Assembly: GCA_964414415.1 (NCBI GenBank)
Contig: CAYPWJ010000010.1
Span: 1 to 50,758, forward strand
Length of the DNA stretch: 50,758 nt
DNA from: CAZESS01 sp964414415
GTDB taxonomy: Archaea; Thermoplasmatota; E2; UBA202; DSCA01
Direction: 5' to 3'
In this document: positions 8,131-17,044 of the stretch, piece by piece
Position numbering within the stretch: the stretch's first letter is position 1
How the letters are laid out: every line of letters starts with the position of its first letter
Notes under the pieces: model-generated
Seen by the model: only the letters and a program-made list of their open reading frames with translations
Told to the model about the DNA's origin: nothing
The model's database searches: none
Position numbers and translations under genes: made by a program

Positions 8131-9333
8131 TCACATGTCATTCTGTTCGAGCACGATGTCAAGCAGCCGACTTCGGATGTTTTTGGTCGCCGACATAGCG
8201 CGGAGCCAGTCCGGCAGGCGCGTCCCCACCGGCTTCTCCAGGTAGGCGGTGCCTGCATCGAGCAGATTGTCGCTGAACCGCTCCGCCAGGGTTTCCTCCA
8301 TGTGACGGTCAAACCGGAGATTGTTGAGCTGCGCATCGGCGTTGTACTGCCGGATGCAGTCCTGCGCCCGACGCCGGTACACCACCTGCAGGGAGGTGAG
8401 AAAATTCTTTGAAATATGGATGTTGTCGGTCTCGATGAGCGCCCGGAGCAGCGTCTTGAATATGTCGCGGGACATCTTGATGAGGCCCGAGGTCTCGTCG
8501 CCGACCTCCTGATGCTTGTGGTCGTAGAAGCCGAGGTCGGTCTGACAGATACGCTTCCGCGTAATGTTGCGGTACGCCTCCGCCAGGATGCCGATCTCGA
8601 GTCCCCAGTCGCTTGGAATGTCAAGGTCGATGGCGATGTCGCTGGTCAGGGCAAACTCCCCCGAGAGCGGATAGCGGAACGAGCGAAGAAACCGAATAAA
8701 GTCAGACCTGACTTCCGTTTCGTCGGTCAGTGCCTGCAGCAGCGGGTTGAGGAACAGGCGGAACACCCTCCCATAGAGCTGCCGCTCCTCGAAGTTGATG
8801 CGCGCATAGTAGCCCTTGTTGAACTTGAAGTCGAGCTCCGGGTCGAGCAGCGGGTAGGCGAGCTTCGCCGGGTACATCCGGGTGTAGCTCTTGATATCCG
8901 CGTCATGGACGACGATGGCGTAGGAACGGAGCGTCGCGATGCCGAAGGCCAGCCAGACGTCACGTCCCTTGCCCGGGGCGGTGGCGTAGTCCAGCCCCTT
9001 TTCCTTCAATTCCTCTAACAGCTCGGTGACGTCAGGGTCGTTGCACCACATCACCAAGGTTGGAATGTCGAGGCGTGAAAAAAACCGCTTGACCTGTTTG
9101 AACTGCTGCTCAGTCTCGGCGGACAGCGACACGATGACCTCCTTGAGATAATCGCAGGCGTTGAGCTCACGGACGATGTTGTCCAGTGCCTCATGCTCAA
9201 TCTCCTCGTACAGCATGGGCAGCACCACCGACACCGGCCGATCTTCGGCATTCTGTCGAACCCGCTCCATGAGTGCCTTCTCGTCGCCGCGAAGGCGATG
9301 AAGGGTGGTAATTTCCTCCTGTTTTATATCCAT
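8131..9333 (-). CDS. gpgS: Glucosyl-3-phosphoglycerate synthase (GT81)
   Basis: The 400-residue protein has the GpgS signature. PVSVVLPMLYEEIE opens the nucleotide-sugar domain. GKGRDVWLAFGI is followed by the metal motif HDADI and the long KGYYAR...YGRVFRLFLNPLL block. Further on, GEFALTSDIA and WGLEIG are conserved in the family. The enzyme joins glucose from an NDP-glucose to 3-phosphoglycerate, the first step to glucosylglycerate-type osmolytes. ATG 9333 is preceded by GTGATATC, the same sequence found before the next gene, and by GGAG 12 nt away. A TATA box, AATTTTATAATGG, lies at about 9410-9422. Confidence 0.87.
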   Translation of the reverse strand: MDIKQEEITTLHRLRGDEKALMERVRQNAEDRPVSVVLPMLYEEIEHEALDNIVRELNACDYLKEVIVSLSAETEQQFKQVKRFFSRLDIPTLVMWCNDPDVTELLEELKEKGLDYATAPGKGRDVWLAFGIATLRSYAIVVHDADIKSYTRMYPAKLAYPLLDPELDFKFNKGYYARINFEERQLYGRVFRLFLNPLLQALTDETEVRSDFIRFLRSFRYPLSGEFALTSDIAIDLDIPSDWGLEIGILAEAYRNITRKRICQTDLGFYDHKHQEVGDETSGLIKMSRDIFKTLLRALIETDNIHISKNFLTSLQVVYRRRAQDCIRQYNADAQLNNLRFDRHMEETLAERFSDNLLDAGTAYLEKPVGTRLPDWLRAMSATKNIRSRLLDIVLEQNDM

Positions 9334-9605
9334 GATATCACGCTCTCCATGACGTGCTGCCACCGCGTGTCCGCAGGGCGCTCAACGACGCTGTAGCATG
9401 ATACTTCTCCATTATAAAATTATTGCTTCGGCGATGGTCATCCTGGTCCAGGGATGCAGCGGACCGGGCGAGGGTCGGCCCGGAAAGACCCGAAAATGAG
9501 GGTGTTCAGCATCCAGCATCCGCCGGGCGTCCAAAAAATGCCGGCGCAGCGAAATGCCTCACGGGGGATGGATGATGGGAGGGAGAACCAGAGGACAAGT
9601 GCAGA

Positions 9606-9617
9606 TATATAAAAAGG
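9606..9617 (+). promoter_or_regulatory. TATA box for the HTH-type gene
   Basis: TATATAAAAAGG is a near-perfect archaeal TATA box. It predicts a start near 9638 and a leader of about 25 nt before ATG 9663. The rest of the 9334-9662 gap holds only this promoter and the divergent gpgS promoter at about 9410-9422. Confidence 0.65.
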
Positions 9618-9662
9618 TGGTGCCGTGGGTTTTATGTAGCATCTGCTGGTTTCTTGGTCTGT

Positions 9663-10718
9663 ATGCCACGGTCTGTCGGCGGCGATGTCTACCGTCAGGA
9701 GGAGATCCTGCGGGAGCTGCTGGAAGCAAAGGACACACCGTCGTTCGAGGTAGCCCGCCACATCGACCATCTGCGCCGCTGCTTCGCGAAAGAGGGAGAG
9801 ATTCCCCACACGATACGGCGGGTCATCGTGGAAACAGTCCGCTGGACACTCCGGCTGCTCGGACTCCCCGAGGGCGTGCAGAAACAACCCATACGGCTGC
9901 AGTCCCCCGAACCGATGGACCTCATTGAAGCGGACGACATCGTGCTCAACAGACAAGTCAACTACGTCGAGGGTGTAGTGTGGCGGGAGGTAGAAACGGA
10001 GGGCCAACGCATCGAGAAACGGGTGCTGGAGAAGCTGGAGCTACTCTACCGGAAAGGGCTGCTGCAGCGGCTGCGGAGCCGCTACAAGGAGGGAATAACC
10101 GCGCTTTGCTTCATGGCGGAGCGAGACAACGACCTACTGCGCCTGTTTTACCAAAACCAGCGGGGCTGGCGGCTGGTGTTCGACAGCTGGGACACGATTT
10201 TCGATGAAGCCAAGAAGATGTCCGACATGACGGAGGTCGACATGCCCGACGTGGTAGGGATAGACAAACGGTTCACCGACGTATTCAACGACGAAAAGCT
10301 GCACCGGCTGCGACGGCAGGCCGGCCTCCAAAACCTCGAGCATAAAACGTTCAGGGAGCAGATGCTGCAACGGACATTCGCCATCTGCATCCCGGTCATG
10401 GAGGCCGTCGAGCAACGACATGCCGGGCAAAAACACAGCCGCAAGGGCCTCGGCATCGCAGCTCTCTACAAGGCCTACCGGGATGTCGTCGCTGCTCAGA
10501 CGGGTGAAGACGGCATGGAGCCACCAAAGAAAGACTTCGCCGCATTATATGACCTGAACCGGAGCACCCTCTACCGGCATCTCCGGGAGATCAACCGGCT
10601 GCAGGACGACGTGTCTCTCCGGCTCCCCGCCTCGGCATGGGAGCACGGACCGCTGGGATGGCTGACCGTCATCTGCAACCGCATCATACGCAGCGCGGCA
10701 GCGATGCAGTCCTCCTAG
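9663..10718 (+). CDS. Hypothetical protein with a C-terminal HTH-like segment
   Basis: A 351-residue soluble, strongly charged protein with no signal peptide or membrane segment. I do not recognise the family. The middle is helical and rich in Arg, Glu and Leu (for example RVLEKLELLYRKG near 125). Near residue 290, FAALYDLNRSTLYRHLREIN reads like a helix-turn-helix with its recognition helix, so DNA binding is possible. The ATG at 9663 is preferred; an in-frame TTG at 9654 would add three residues. It diverges from the gpgS cluster and could regulate it, but nothing in the sequence shows that directly. Confidence 0.6.
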   Translation: MPRSVGGDVYRQEEILRELLEAKDTPSFEVARHIDHLRRCFAKEGEIPHTIRRVIVETVRWTLRLLGLPEGVQKQPIRLQSPEPMDLIEADDIVLNRQVNYVEGVVWREVETEGQRIEKRVLEKLELLYRKGLLQRLRSRYKEGITALCFMAERDNDLLRLFYQNQRGWRLVFDSWDTIFDEAKKMSDMTEVDMPDVVGIDKRFTDVFNDEKLHRLRRQAGLQNLEHKTFREQMLQRTFAICIPVMEAVEQRHAGQKHSRKGLGIAALYKAYRDVVAAQTGEDGMEPPKKDFAALYDLNRSTLYRHLREINRLQDDVSLRLPASAWEHGPLGWLTVICNRIIRSAAAMQSS

Positions 10719-10984
10719 CCACAGGAGCGTGTATGAAATAGTCTGTTTCAATTGGAGAGATAAGGGTGAGGACACGTTGACCGCAGATGGCGGCTTTTTA
10801 GCGGTGATAAATAAATGATTGTGAGTTGCTCAATCGTAGAGCATATCTACCGAATGTTTACGCACGACGCCTGATAAGGGTGGAGCAACAGCAGAAAGAG
10901 CAACTATTTCGACTGCACGGCCAATGTGCCAGCCACTTCCCCAAGGGATAGAGGCCTGCAAAAGCCCCGTAATTGTCCCCTGTT

Positions 10985-13801
10985 TTACTCCACTTCGATG
11001 ACGAAGGCCTCCGACGTGGCGGTATGGCCAGCGGTGTCCGTAGCCTGCACCCGGCAGGTGATGGTGCCGCGTGGTAGCTGCGCCAGTGTCCTGCCGTAGA
11101 CGGGAGCGTTGCTCTCATTGCGGAGTGGGTCCTCGCTGTCTCTCTCCTGAACGGGGTGAGCTGCATAGCGCCACATTTTTTGTGTCTCGTTGTCCGTCAG
11201 CAGCTCAACTTTTTTGACTGGGAATGGCTCCCGCGCCGTTACGTTTGCATATACGACGACGTTGCTTGTCGTGTTGGGATGGGGCGGCGTATGCCACACC
11301 TCGTTGATAACCGGGCCCTGCCGGCGATCTGGCGTATCGACGGTGAATGTTGCGGCGCTGGCCGTCTGCAGTCCCTGCCGGTCGGTTGCACGGATCTGCA
11401 CTTTGTAGGTGCCATGGTGCGGCGGATTCCAAACGATGGAAAAGTTCGCGGGGACCGATCTCCATTCTCCGTCCAGGTGGAGATCCACGCTGGCTATCCC
11501 GGTGTTGTCGGTGGCTCTCCCCCGAATGGTGACGTTCCCCGTGACGACGGCGCCGTCGCCGGGCTGGGTTATAGAGACGGCAGGGGGAGCAGCGTCGATT
11601 AGGTGTATGTGATGTGTTTCGACGCTGTCTCCACACTGCGCCGTCACCTCGTAGACGCCGGGAGACAGCGACGAGGTATTCCAATTGACCGACCAGTTGC
11701 CGTTCACGGGATAACGTGTGCCGGCGACCTCCAGCACGCCGCTGCCGCTGCATACTCCCTGCAGCGTCACCGTGTCACCGACGTTTGCAGTTGGCACCTC
11801 AAAAACTGGGGTCCAAGGCTCGGTGAGTGAAATAAAATCACCGGCTGCCTCGGTCTGGAGAGAGACAGAGAGATTGGCTACAATACGTGTTCGCTTCGAG
11901 GGATTGTGGAACACCATGTACCATTCCCGCTGGCTGCCGTTGAACGACAGCTTGCCGCTGTCACCATACCGGTAGCCGTAGCAGTCATATCGCTTCCCGT
12001 TTCGGTAGCGCTCAAAGTTCTCCCGGTTCACGACGAAGCACCGGAGAGCGGAGGACACCTGTTCCCTGGCCATGTTCCAGTCCCATGGATTCCGCTGTGT
12101 CTGGTAGCCGGCGGTGTCGAAGCTGCCGTCGATCTGGAGTGCCGTGCCTTCCGGCGGGGAGAGTTCTCTGTGTCTGTCGAACCGCGGCCATTGGTCCGGC
12201 AGCGTGAATCTGACTGATATATCTCGTTGATGGCGGGGGAAGACGGTGGCCTTGTATCGGACAGCGTTGCTTTTTCCGACCAGAGGGTGAAGCTCGCCTT
12301 TCTGGACGACAAATAGGTAGGAATGACCGGTTCCCAGCTGGAAGGAGCATTCGCCGTCTACGCCGGTGTAGTTCCATGTACTGGGGACGACCCAGGGGAC
12401 GAGGCCGGGCACCCGCTCGTGCCACCATCCCCATGCCTGCTGGTATTCCTCCCGCCATTGTTCCTGCACGTCGTCCGGCAGCCGCTGCCACAGTTTGCCG
12501 ACGGTCTTTTGCCACAGCGCGTCTTTCTTGTCGTTGGCCTTCCAGGAGCCGAAGACCATGACCCTGGCGCCGTCCACCGGGTTGCCGAGGGTGTCTCGCA
12601 CCGTCACGGTCACCGTCCCCCTGTCGCCGGGGTCAATATAGTGGTCGGTGACGTCGTAGATGGAGCTGTCGCCCCGCCAGGCGATGAGCGCCGACATGAT
12701 CTTGCCCCAGCCGTAGCGGTACTCGTCGAAGTTGTCGATGCTGCCACCGCCGTCCGCCCACCATTCGTCGAACTCGTGCCAGCCGCGCTCCCAGAACTCG
12801 CACCATGCGTGGTCCTCCCCCATGCAGTCAACGGGGATGCTGGGGATCAGCGAGGCGCGCATCGCCGACACGGAGAGCTCCTGTATTTCGCCGCAGAGCC
12901 CGTTGTGCCCGTGGTAGACGCGATTGGGCTGCAGCGGCCTGTTACCGGTGGCCAGGGCTGGAAGTGTCTTTCCCACCCAGTAGTTGATGGTCTCGACGGC
13001 GGTGGGATGATGGTCCATGCTCCACTGCCATGTCCGCTGGCCGGGCGGCCTGTAGGACGTGCGGTCCCAGAGGTACCGGATATCGGATAGTTTTTCCTTG
13101 AGCAGCGGATACCCCCGGTCGTTGTGGTGGATGAGGTACTCTCGCCAGAACGTGTCGTAGACGTGGGTGGCATTCTCGATGGAGAGCCGCGGGGAGACCA
13201 CATACCAGTAGTAGATGGAGGGAGGACATCGCATCATTTTTTCCTGGCCGGACTCGAGCACGCGATACCGGATGGTGGTGTAGGACCCCGCCTCTCCTCT
13301 GCCCTCGACGAGCGACACGTAGTCAAGCAGGCGATCGTGTTTGTAGATGAAACGGGCGTTATCCAGCAGAACGTCGGGCGACGGCACCGCCCCTTCAGGG
13401 GAAAACGCCATGGAAAACCCTATCTCGTCCACGTACGTCGCAGGTGCCTGCAGCAACAGCTCAGCATAGGAATCGTTGAGCTGCCGCAGCCGTCTGGTCA
13501 GCGACGACCGCAGCCAGACGGGGGCACGGCATACGGCCTTCTGTTGTCTCTCTGAAAGGTTGTGGGTAAGCGGCGTTCGATTCTCGCTCTGCAGCCCCTG
13601 CTGCGGAGAAACGCGGAGGTAAAAGTCCTCGCCGGGCGGAATTTCTATCCGCTGGTCAAACCTGTCGAGGATGGTATTATTTGTTCCGCCGATCTTACCT
13701 TTGGCGGCGTCCTCTTGCACCGTGGAATGCCCCATGTAGCCGCTCACCGGAACGAAAAAGAGGGCTGCAATGCAAATCACGAGGGCTATACGGGCGTGCA
13801 T
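10985..13801 (-). CDS. Large secreted transglutaminase-like protein with Ig-like domains
   Basis: A 938-residue exported protein. A signal peptide (residues 1-21, LVICIAALFFVPVSG) is followed by an unrecognised region of about 300 residues. A transglutaminase-like core then shows a Cys in GLCGEIQE, a His in EDHAWCEFW and an Asp in WHEFDEW, in the Cys-His-Asp order of that fold. Next comes a carboxypeptidase-regulatory-like strand set (NPVDGARVMVFG). The C-terminus has at least one bacterial Ig-like domain (PAVSITQPGDGAVV) and another beta-rich domain. The start at 13801 has GGAGATATA just upstream; the frame open to 13843 lacks this. It probably acts on surface or extracellular proteins or peptides. 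The substrate is unknown. Confidence 0.75.
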   Translation of the reverse strand: MHARIALVICIAALFFVPVSGYMGHSTVQEDAAKGKIGGTNNTILDRFDQRIEIPPGEDFYLRVSPQQGLQSENRTPLTHNLSERQQKAVCRAPVWLRSSLTRRLRQLNDSYAELLLQAPATYVDEIGFSMAFSPEGAVPSPDVLLDNARFIYKHDRLLDYVSLVEGRGEAGSYTTIRYRVLESGQEKMMRCPPSIYYWYVVSPRLSIENATHVYDTFWREYLIHHNDRGYPLLKEKLSDIRYLWDRTSYRPPGQRTWQWSMDHHPTAVETINYWVGKTLPALATGNRPLQPNRVYHGHNGLCGEIQELSVSAMRASLIPSIPVDCMGEDHAWCEFWERGWHEFDEWWADGGGSIDNFDEYRYGWGKIMSALIAWRGDSSIYDVTDHYIDPGDRGTVTVTVRDTLGNPVDGARVMVFGSWKANDKKDALWQKTVGKLWQRLPDDVQEQWREEYQQAWGWWHERVPGLVPWVVPSTWNYTGVDGECSFQLGTGHSYLFVVQKGELHPLVGKSNAVRYKATVFPRHQRDISVRFTLPDQWPRFDRHRELSPPEGTALQIDGSFDTAGYQTQRNPWDWNMAREQVSSALRCFVVNRENFERYRNGKRYDCYGYRYGDSGKLSFNGSQREWYMVFHNPSKRTRIVANLSVSLQTEAAGDFISLTEPWTPVFEVPTANVGDTVTLQGVCSGSGVLEVAGTRYPVNGNWSVNWNTSSLSPGVYEVTAQCGDSVETHHIHLIDAAPPAVSITQPGDGAVVTGNVTIRGRATDNTGIASVDLHLDGEWRSVPANFSIVWNPPHHGTYKVQIRATDRQGLQTASAATFTVDTPDRRQGPVINEVWHTPPHPNTTSNVVVYANVTAREPFPVKKVELLTDNETQKMWRYAAHPVQERDSEDPLRNESNAPVYGRTLAQLPRGTITCRVQATDTAGHTATSEAFVIEVE

Positions 13802-13852
13802 TATATCTCCAATTGATGCCGCTACTAAAATTTTTTCCAGCACCTCATGCGT

Positions 13853-14371
13853 CTATCCTAAGCGTGTGAACACGGTGTAGAGAATCAAGCTGGCGAGTAT
13901 CGTTAACCCAATTCCGAGTGCGACCCTGACCGCGACGATTTTTGATTCAAAGAAGGTTATCCCGTACACGATCCTGCCGCCCCCGATGGCGCCGTATCCG
14001 ATGAGCATCGCGAGGACACCGGCGATACTCATTCCCTCCTCCTGAAGGCCCCGAATGATGGGGTAGACGCCATACGGTCCACCCTGAAGCAGACCGCCAA
14101 GGAGCCCGCCGGTGAGGACGCCCGTAAAGCCTGCTTCGGCACCGAGATGCTGCTGGATGACCTCAGCCGGTATCAGTGTTTGTATAGCACTGGCGAGGAG
14201 AACCGCAGCCAAGATGAGGGTAAACAAACCTGCGAGCATTTTGAGGCCACCCGTGAGGCTGCGTCGTGCGTCGTCCGGTCGAGCGAGAAAGAGATAAAGG
14301 TAGACCGCTATGGTGACGAGTATAAGTGCCCGTTGCCCCCAGTTCCGACCGAGCAAAAGCTCCCATTGCAT
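13853..14371 (-). CDS. Small permease, ArsP/DUF318-like half
   Basis: A 172-residue membrane protein with about five hydrophobic segments. The block LLGGLLQGGPYGVYPIIRGLQEEG with repeated Gly-Gly and Gly-Pro resembles one half of the DUF318/ArsP_1 permeases. Full-length members are about twice as long, so this may work as a dimer or with another half. ATG 14371 is preceded by GGTGAT, and CTTTTATATG at about 14403-14413 is a TATA box 30 bp upstream. The longer frame to 14512 crosses that promoter and is rejected. The transported substrate cannot be told from sequence. Confidence 0.65.
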   Translation of the reverse strand: MQWELLLGRNWGQRALILVTIAVYLYLFLARPDDARRSLTGGLKMLAGLFTLILAAVLLASAIQTLIPAEVIQQHLGAEAGFTGVLTGGLLGGLLQGGPYGVYPIIRGLQEEGMSIAGVLAMLIGYGAIGGGRIVYGITFFESKIVAVRVALGIGLTILASLILYTVFTRLG

Positions 14372-14584
14372 GCTATCACCGTGGTATCCATATGGGTTCG
14401 CCCATATAAAAGATAGCTGTGGACAGCGACAGCTCTCCAGGATATAGACAAGCGGGGGGAGACACGGCGCCGGTTTCATGGCCTTCTCTCGATGTCCCTC
14501 TACAGCTCGCATTCCTCTCTTTCTCTCATATGGAATATATGGAAGCGGACCACGAGACGGCTGCTGTATAGCCAGCGTGGTTGT

Positions 14585-15334
14585 TCAAAAGAACTCGCTC
14601 AGCTTGTCCCTCCGATAGATATCAATCTGACTGAGGGTCGTCGGCGCTTCCTGGCGGACTGCAAACAGTATCGCCTCGGCGATGTCTTCCGGCGAGGTGA
14701 CCTCGTCCTCGCTGAATTTTTGCCTGTACGGCACACCGTCGCTGTCCTGAAGCGGGGTTCTCACCTCTGACGGGTTGACAAGGGTCACGGCGACGCCGTC
14801 CGTGCCCGCAACGGCGGCGATGCTGTGCGCGAAGCCCTTAAGCCACCACTTGCTCGAGGCATATATCGGGTTGAACGAGCGTGGATGATTCGCGTCGAAG
14901 CTCCCTATGAAGACAAGGTTTCCATTGCTGTCCCTGAGATGCGGAAGCGCCTCCCTGGTGGTAAAAAAGACGCCGTCAACGTTGGTCTCCATTACCGCCC
15001 GGTAGTCCTCGGTCGGAAAATGCTCCATAGCTCCATACCGGATGATGCCTGCGTTGTTGACGACGACGTCGAGTGTCTCAAACGCCCCCATCGTCTTTTC
15101 CACCATTTTCTTTACCGACGCCTCCTCTCTGATGTCAACCGGGATTACGGGAGCGTGAACGTCGTGCCGGCCCTCAAGCTGCCGCGCCAGCGACTGCAGG
15201 GTGTCCTCGCTTCTAGATGCAAGCGCTACATTCATGCCCGCGGCGGCAAATCGATCCGCCGTAGCTCTTCCTATCCCTGAGCTTGCGCCGGTGACGAGAG
15301 CATTTTTTCCGGCTATCGGGCTTTCTTCTTTCAT
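14585..15334 (-). CDS. Short-chain dehydrogenase/reductase
   Basis: A 249-residue classical SDR. The nucleotide-binding motif TGASSGIG is at residues about 14-21, followed by VVNNAG near 89. The catalytic set is a Ser in FIGSFD, then YASSK (YxxxK) near 155, with an Asn in METNVDG near 113. The basic residues in ASRSED after strand 2 favour NADP(H). The substrate is unknown. ATG 15334 is preceded by GGCGGAGATAT, while the longer frame to 15679 overlaps the lipoprotein gene and its end. A possible TATA element lies near 15478-15490. Confidence 0.87.
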   Translation of the reverse strand: MKEESPIAGKNALVTGASSGIGRATADRFAAAGMNVALASRSEDTLQSLARQLEGRHDVHAPVIPVDIREEASVKKMVEKTMGAFETLDVVVNNAGIIRYGAMEHFPTEDYRAVMETNVDGVFFTTREALPHLRDSNGNLVFIGSFDANHPRSFNPIYASSKWWLKGFAHSIAAVAGTDGVAVTLVNPSEVRTPLQDSDGVPYRQKFSEDEVTSPEDIAEAILFAVRQEAPTTLSQIDIYRRDKLSEFF

Positions 15335-15446
15335 GGATGGGATATCTCCGCCGGATTTTTTATCTTTATCGTCTATGGAAATAGCGAGGGGTAATGGACC
15401 AGATGGATGCTGAACGACTGTGATGAGACGCCTACAAAGCGGGTAC

Positions 15447-15466
15447 CGTGAAACAGCTGTCACGGA
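15447..15466 (-). terminator. Hairpin after the lipoprotein gene
   Basis: CCGTGA and TCACGG flank an 8-nt loop about 60 bp past the lipoprotein stop and ahead of the SDR gene. It could be a transcript end or a stabilising hairpin. No clear T-run follows, so the call is weak. Confidence 0.25.
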
Positions 15467-15524
15467 AGGAATTTGAAAACGTATATATCGGGAAATATGG
15501 AGAGAAAAAGAAAGGAAATGGGGT

Positions 15525-16001
15525 TTAGGTGCCTGCTGGCAGGATGCAGAGGTAGAATATCTCCATCTCTGTGCTGCCGACGTTGCCGCTGGTGTCCTCC
15601 GCTGCGACGGTGAGGGTGTGCATGCCGAAGCCGATGCCGAGGGAGCCCTGCCATTCGAAGGTGTTGTCACAGGGAACAAAGGATGCTGTCGTGCGCTGCT
15701 CGCCGTCGAGAGAGACGGTGACGGTCAGCTCGTTGGGCTGGTCAACGTTGTCGACCGCGGTGGCGACGCCGGGCCTGAGCATGAACGCCGCCAATGTCAC
15801 GGTCCCCCCATAGGGATTGGGGAACAGCTCGATGCCTCCCACATGGATGGATCCTTCCTCGGGATTCAGGATGGTAACCTCAGGCGGCGTGGTGTCGTCC
15901 CCGGTCGCATCTGCCGTGGGTTCGGCAGCGGTCAGCCCTCCCATACATCCGGCTACGACAAAAACCGCCGCAGCAGCCAACGTCGATATTTTGGTTCGCA
16001 T
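15525..16001 (-). CDS. Lipoprotein with an Ig-like domain
   Basis: A 158-residue exported protein. The N-terminus MRTKISTLAAAAVFVVAGCMGG ends in a lipobox-like VVAGC, so lipid anchoring at Cys19 is likely. A Thr/Asp-rich linker follows, then PPEVTILNPEEGS opens an Ig-like beta domain. That domain ends with HTLTVAAEDTSGNVGSTEMEIFY, the usual C-terminal strands of such domains. There is no enzymatic motif. The start at 16001 has GGAGG 8 nt upstream. Binding or spacer function at the cell surface is inferred. Confidence 0.72.
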   Translation of the reverse strand: MRTKISTLAAAAVFVVAGCMGGLTAAEPTADATGDDTTPPEVTILNPEEGSIHVGGIELFPNPYGGTVTLAAFMLRPGVATAVDNVDQPNELTVTVSLDGEQRTTASFVPCDNTFEWQGSLGIGFGMHTLTVAAEDTSGNVGSTEMEIFYLCILPAGT

Positions 16002-16260
16002 ATGTTAACCTCCATCTTGGTAATGAATGCCGCGGTTATTATGTCTTGCGGTCCATCACAATACAGGAGGAAGCCTCTGAATCATTGACGGGCGACAAGT
16101 GCCTCAAGGTTATCTCCCGCTTTCTGCCTCATTTTGAAACAACGAGCTGCCTCGCCGAAGAATACATCTATACCGTCAAATCCCTCCGAATCAACAGGAA
16201 TATAACCCGTGTTTGACACTTTGTACGACTCATTTTGCCGGGGAAATTAGTTTGACAGTT

Positions 16261-16326
16261 GCTCCACGGCGGGCGCCGTGGAGCCTGTTTTGTCACCCAA
16301 ATGGGTGATTTTGGTGTAAAATCACC
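16261..16326. other. Three stacked inverted repeats, two mutually exclusive
   Basis: In the 16002-16412 gap there is a perfect 10-bp hairpin (16261-16270 with 16275-16284, loop GGGC). It is followed by CACCC/GGGTG (16294-16298 with 16303-16307). Then comes a perfect 9-bp hairpin, GGTGATTTT/AAAATCACC (16304-16312 with 16318-16326). The second and third share bases 16304-16307, so only one can form at a time. This looks like an attenuator or the end of a mobile element; I cannot tell which. The rest of the gap holds no recognisable gene. Confidence 0.5.
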
Positions 16327-16412
16327 TCGGCAGTCGGGCTAAAATTGGAATAAATTCAAGGAACAACAGCCATGGAAATTAGCAAGGGTCCCCGCCCCCG
16401 GAAGAAGGAATA

Positions 16413-16936
16413 AACTTTCTTACCAAATGGGGACTCATTGACATCAACACAATAATAAATAAGCTGAAAAAATCCTCGGCGAGTACCACATAACATGAGA
16501 ATCCCTGGACAGACCTCAATTCCAGTGTGTTGTTGCAGACCTGTCAGCACGAAGGTGACGTTATGTAAAGAAAGACAGCGGCATGTCGCTTGCAACAGCA
16601 GTAGGGTCATCCATAGCTATCCCTGGCGTTTTCACTCCCGGATGGTCCTACATTGAAGATATACATGAAGAACATTGTTTTGTCGACGGTGGAACCTGTG
16701 GAGGACTGCCGATCCGAGCGACATCGGGCTTACATCCCGAAACGGCAAAAGAGAAACTCAAAATATTGGGTGTCTCTCCATTCAAAACTATTCTGAACGA
16801 TTGTCACAAATTGGACAACGGTAGAGAAGGCAACGATAATGAAAGGTATGGTATCACTGAAATGAAAGACTATATGCAGGCCCTTTATCGAGTGCTGCGT
16901 ACCAGCAAACCATCTGGCGTGTGCCATAGAGGCTGA
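16413..16936 (+). pseudogene. Decayed patatin-like phospholipase gene
   Basis: Three pieces in different frames line up with one patatin-like protein. At 16413-16490 the frame reads NFLTKWGLIDINTIINKLKK. At about 16520-16585 another frame reads IPVCCC then STKVTLCKE. From 16583 a third frame gives MSLATAVGSSIAIPGVFTP and then CFVDGGTCGGLPI, the catalytic Asp-Gly-Gly segment of patatins. The Ser nucleophile (GxSxG) region is missing. Stops and shifts between the pieces mean no intact enzyme is made. A short product from ATG 16583 (117 residues) remains possible but would lack the nucleophile. Confidence 0.6.
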
Positions 16937-17044
16937 CGATCACCGTGGGGAGATGCCGCACACAACAATAGAAGAAACTGACGCTTTTTCAAAAAAACAT
17001 AACCTGTTATACCGTCATCACTCCGCCTGGCAGTTCAAAACAAC

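Noticed and set aside
8126..8624. Long N-terminal extension of the second glycosyltransferase
   Set aside because: It is an out-of-frame shadow of gpgS with low-complexity Arg/Ser/Thr-rich sequence.
16089..16220. Short frame DKCLKVISRFLPHF as a transposase remnant
   Set aside because: Only about 40 codons, no convincing start, and no transposase motif or inverted-repeat ends.
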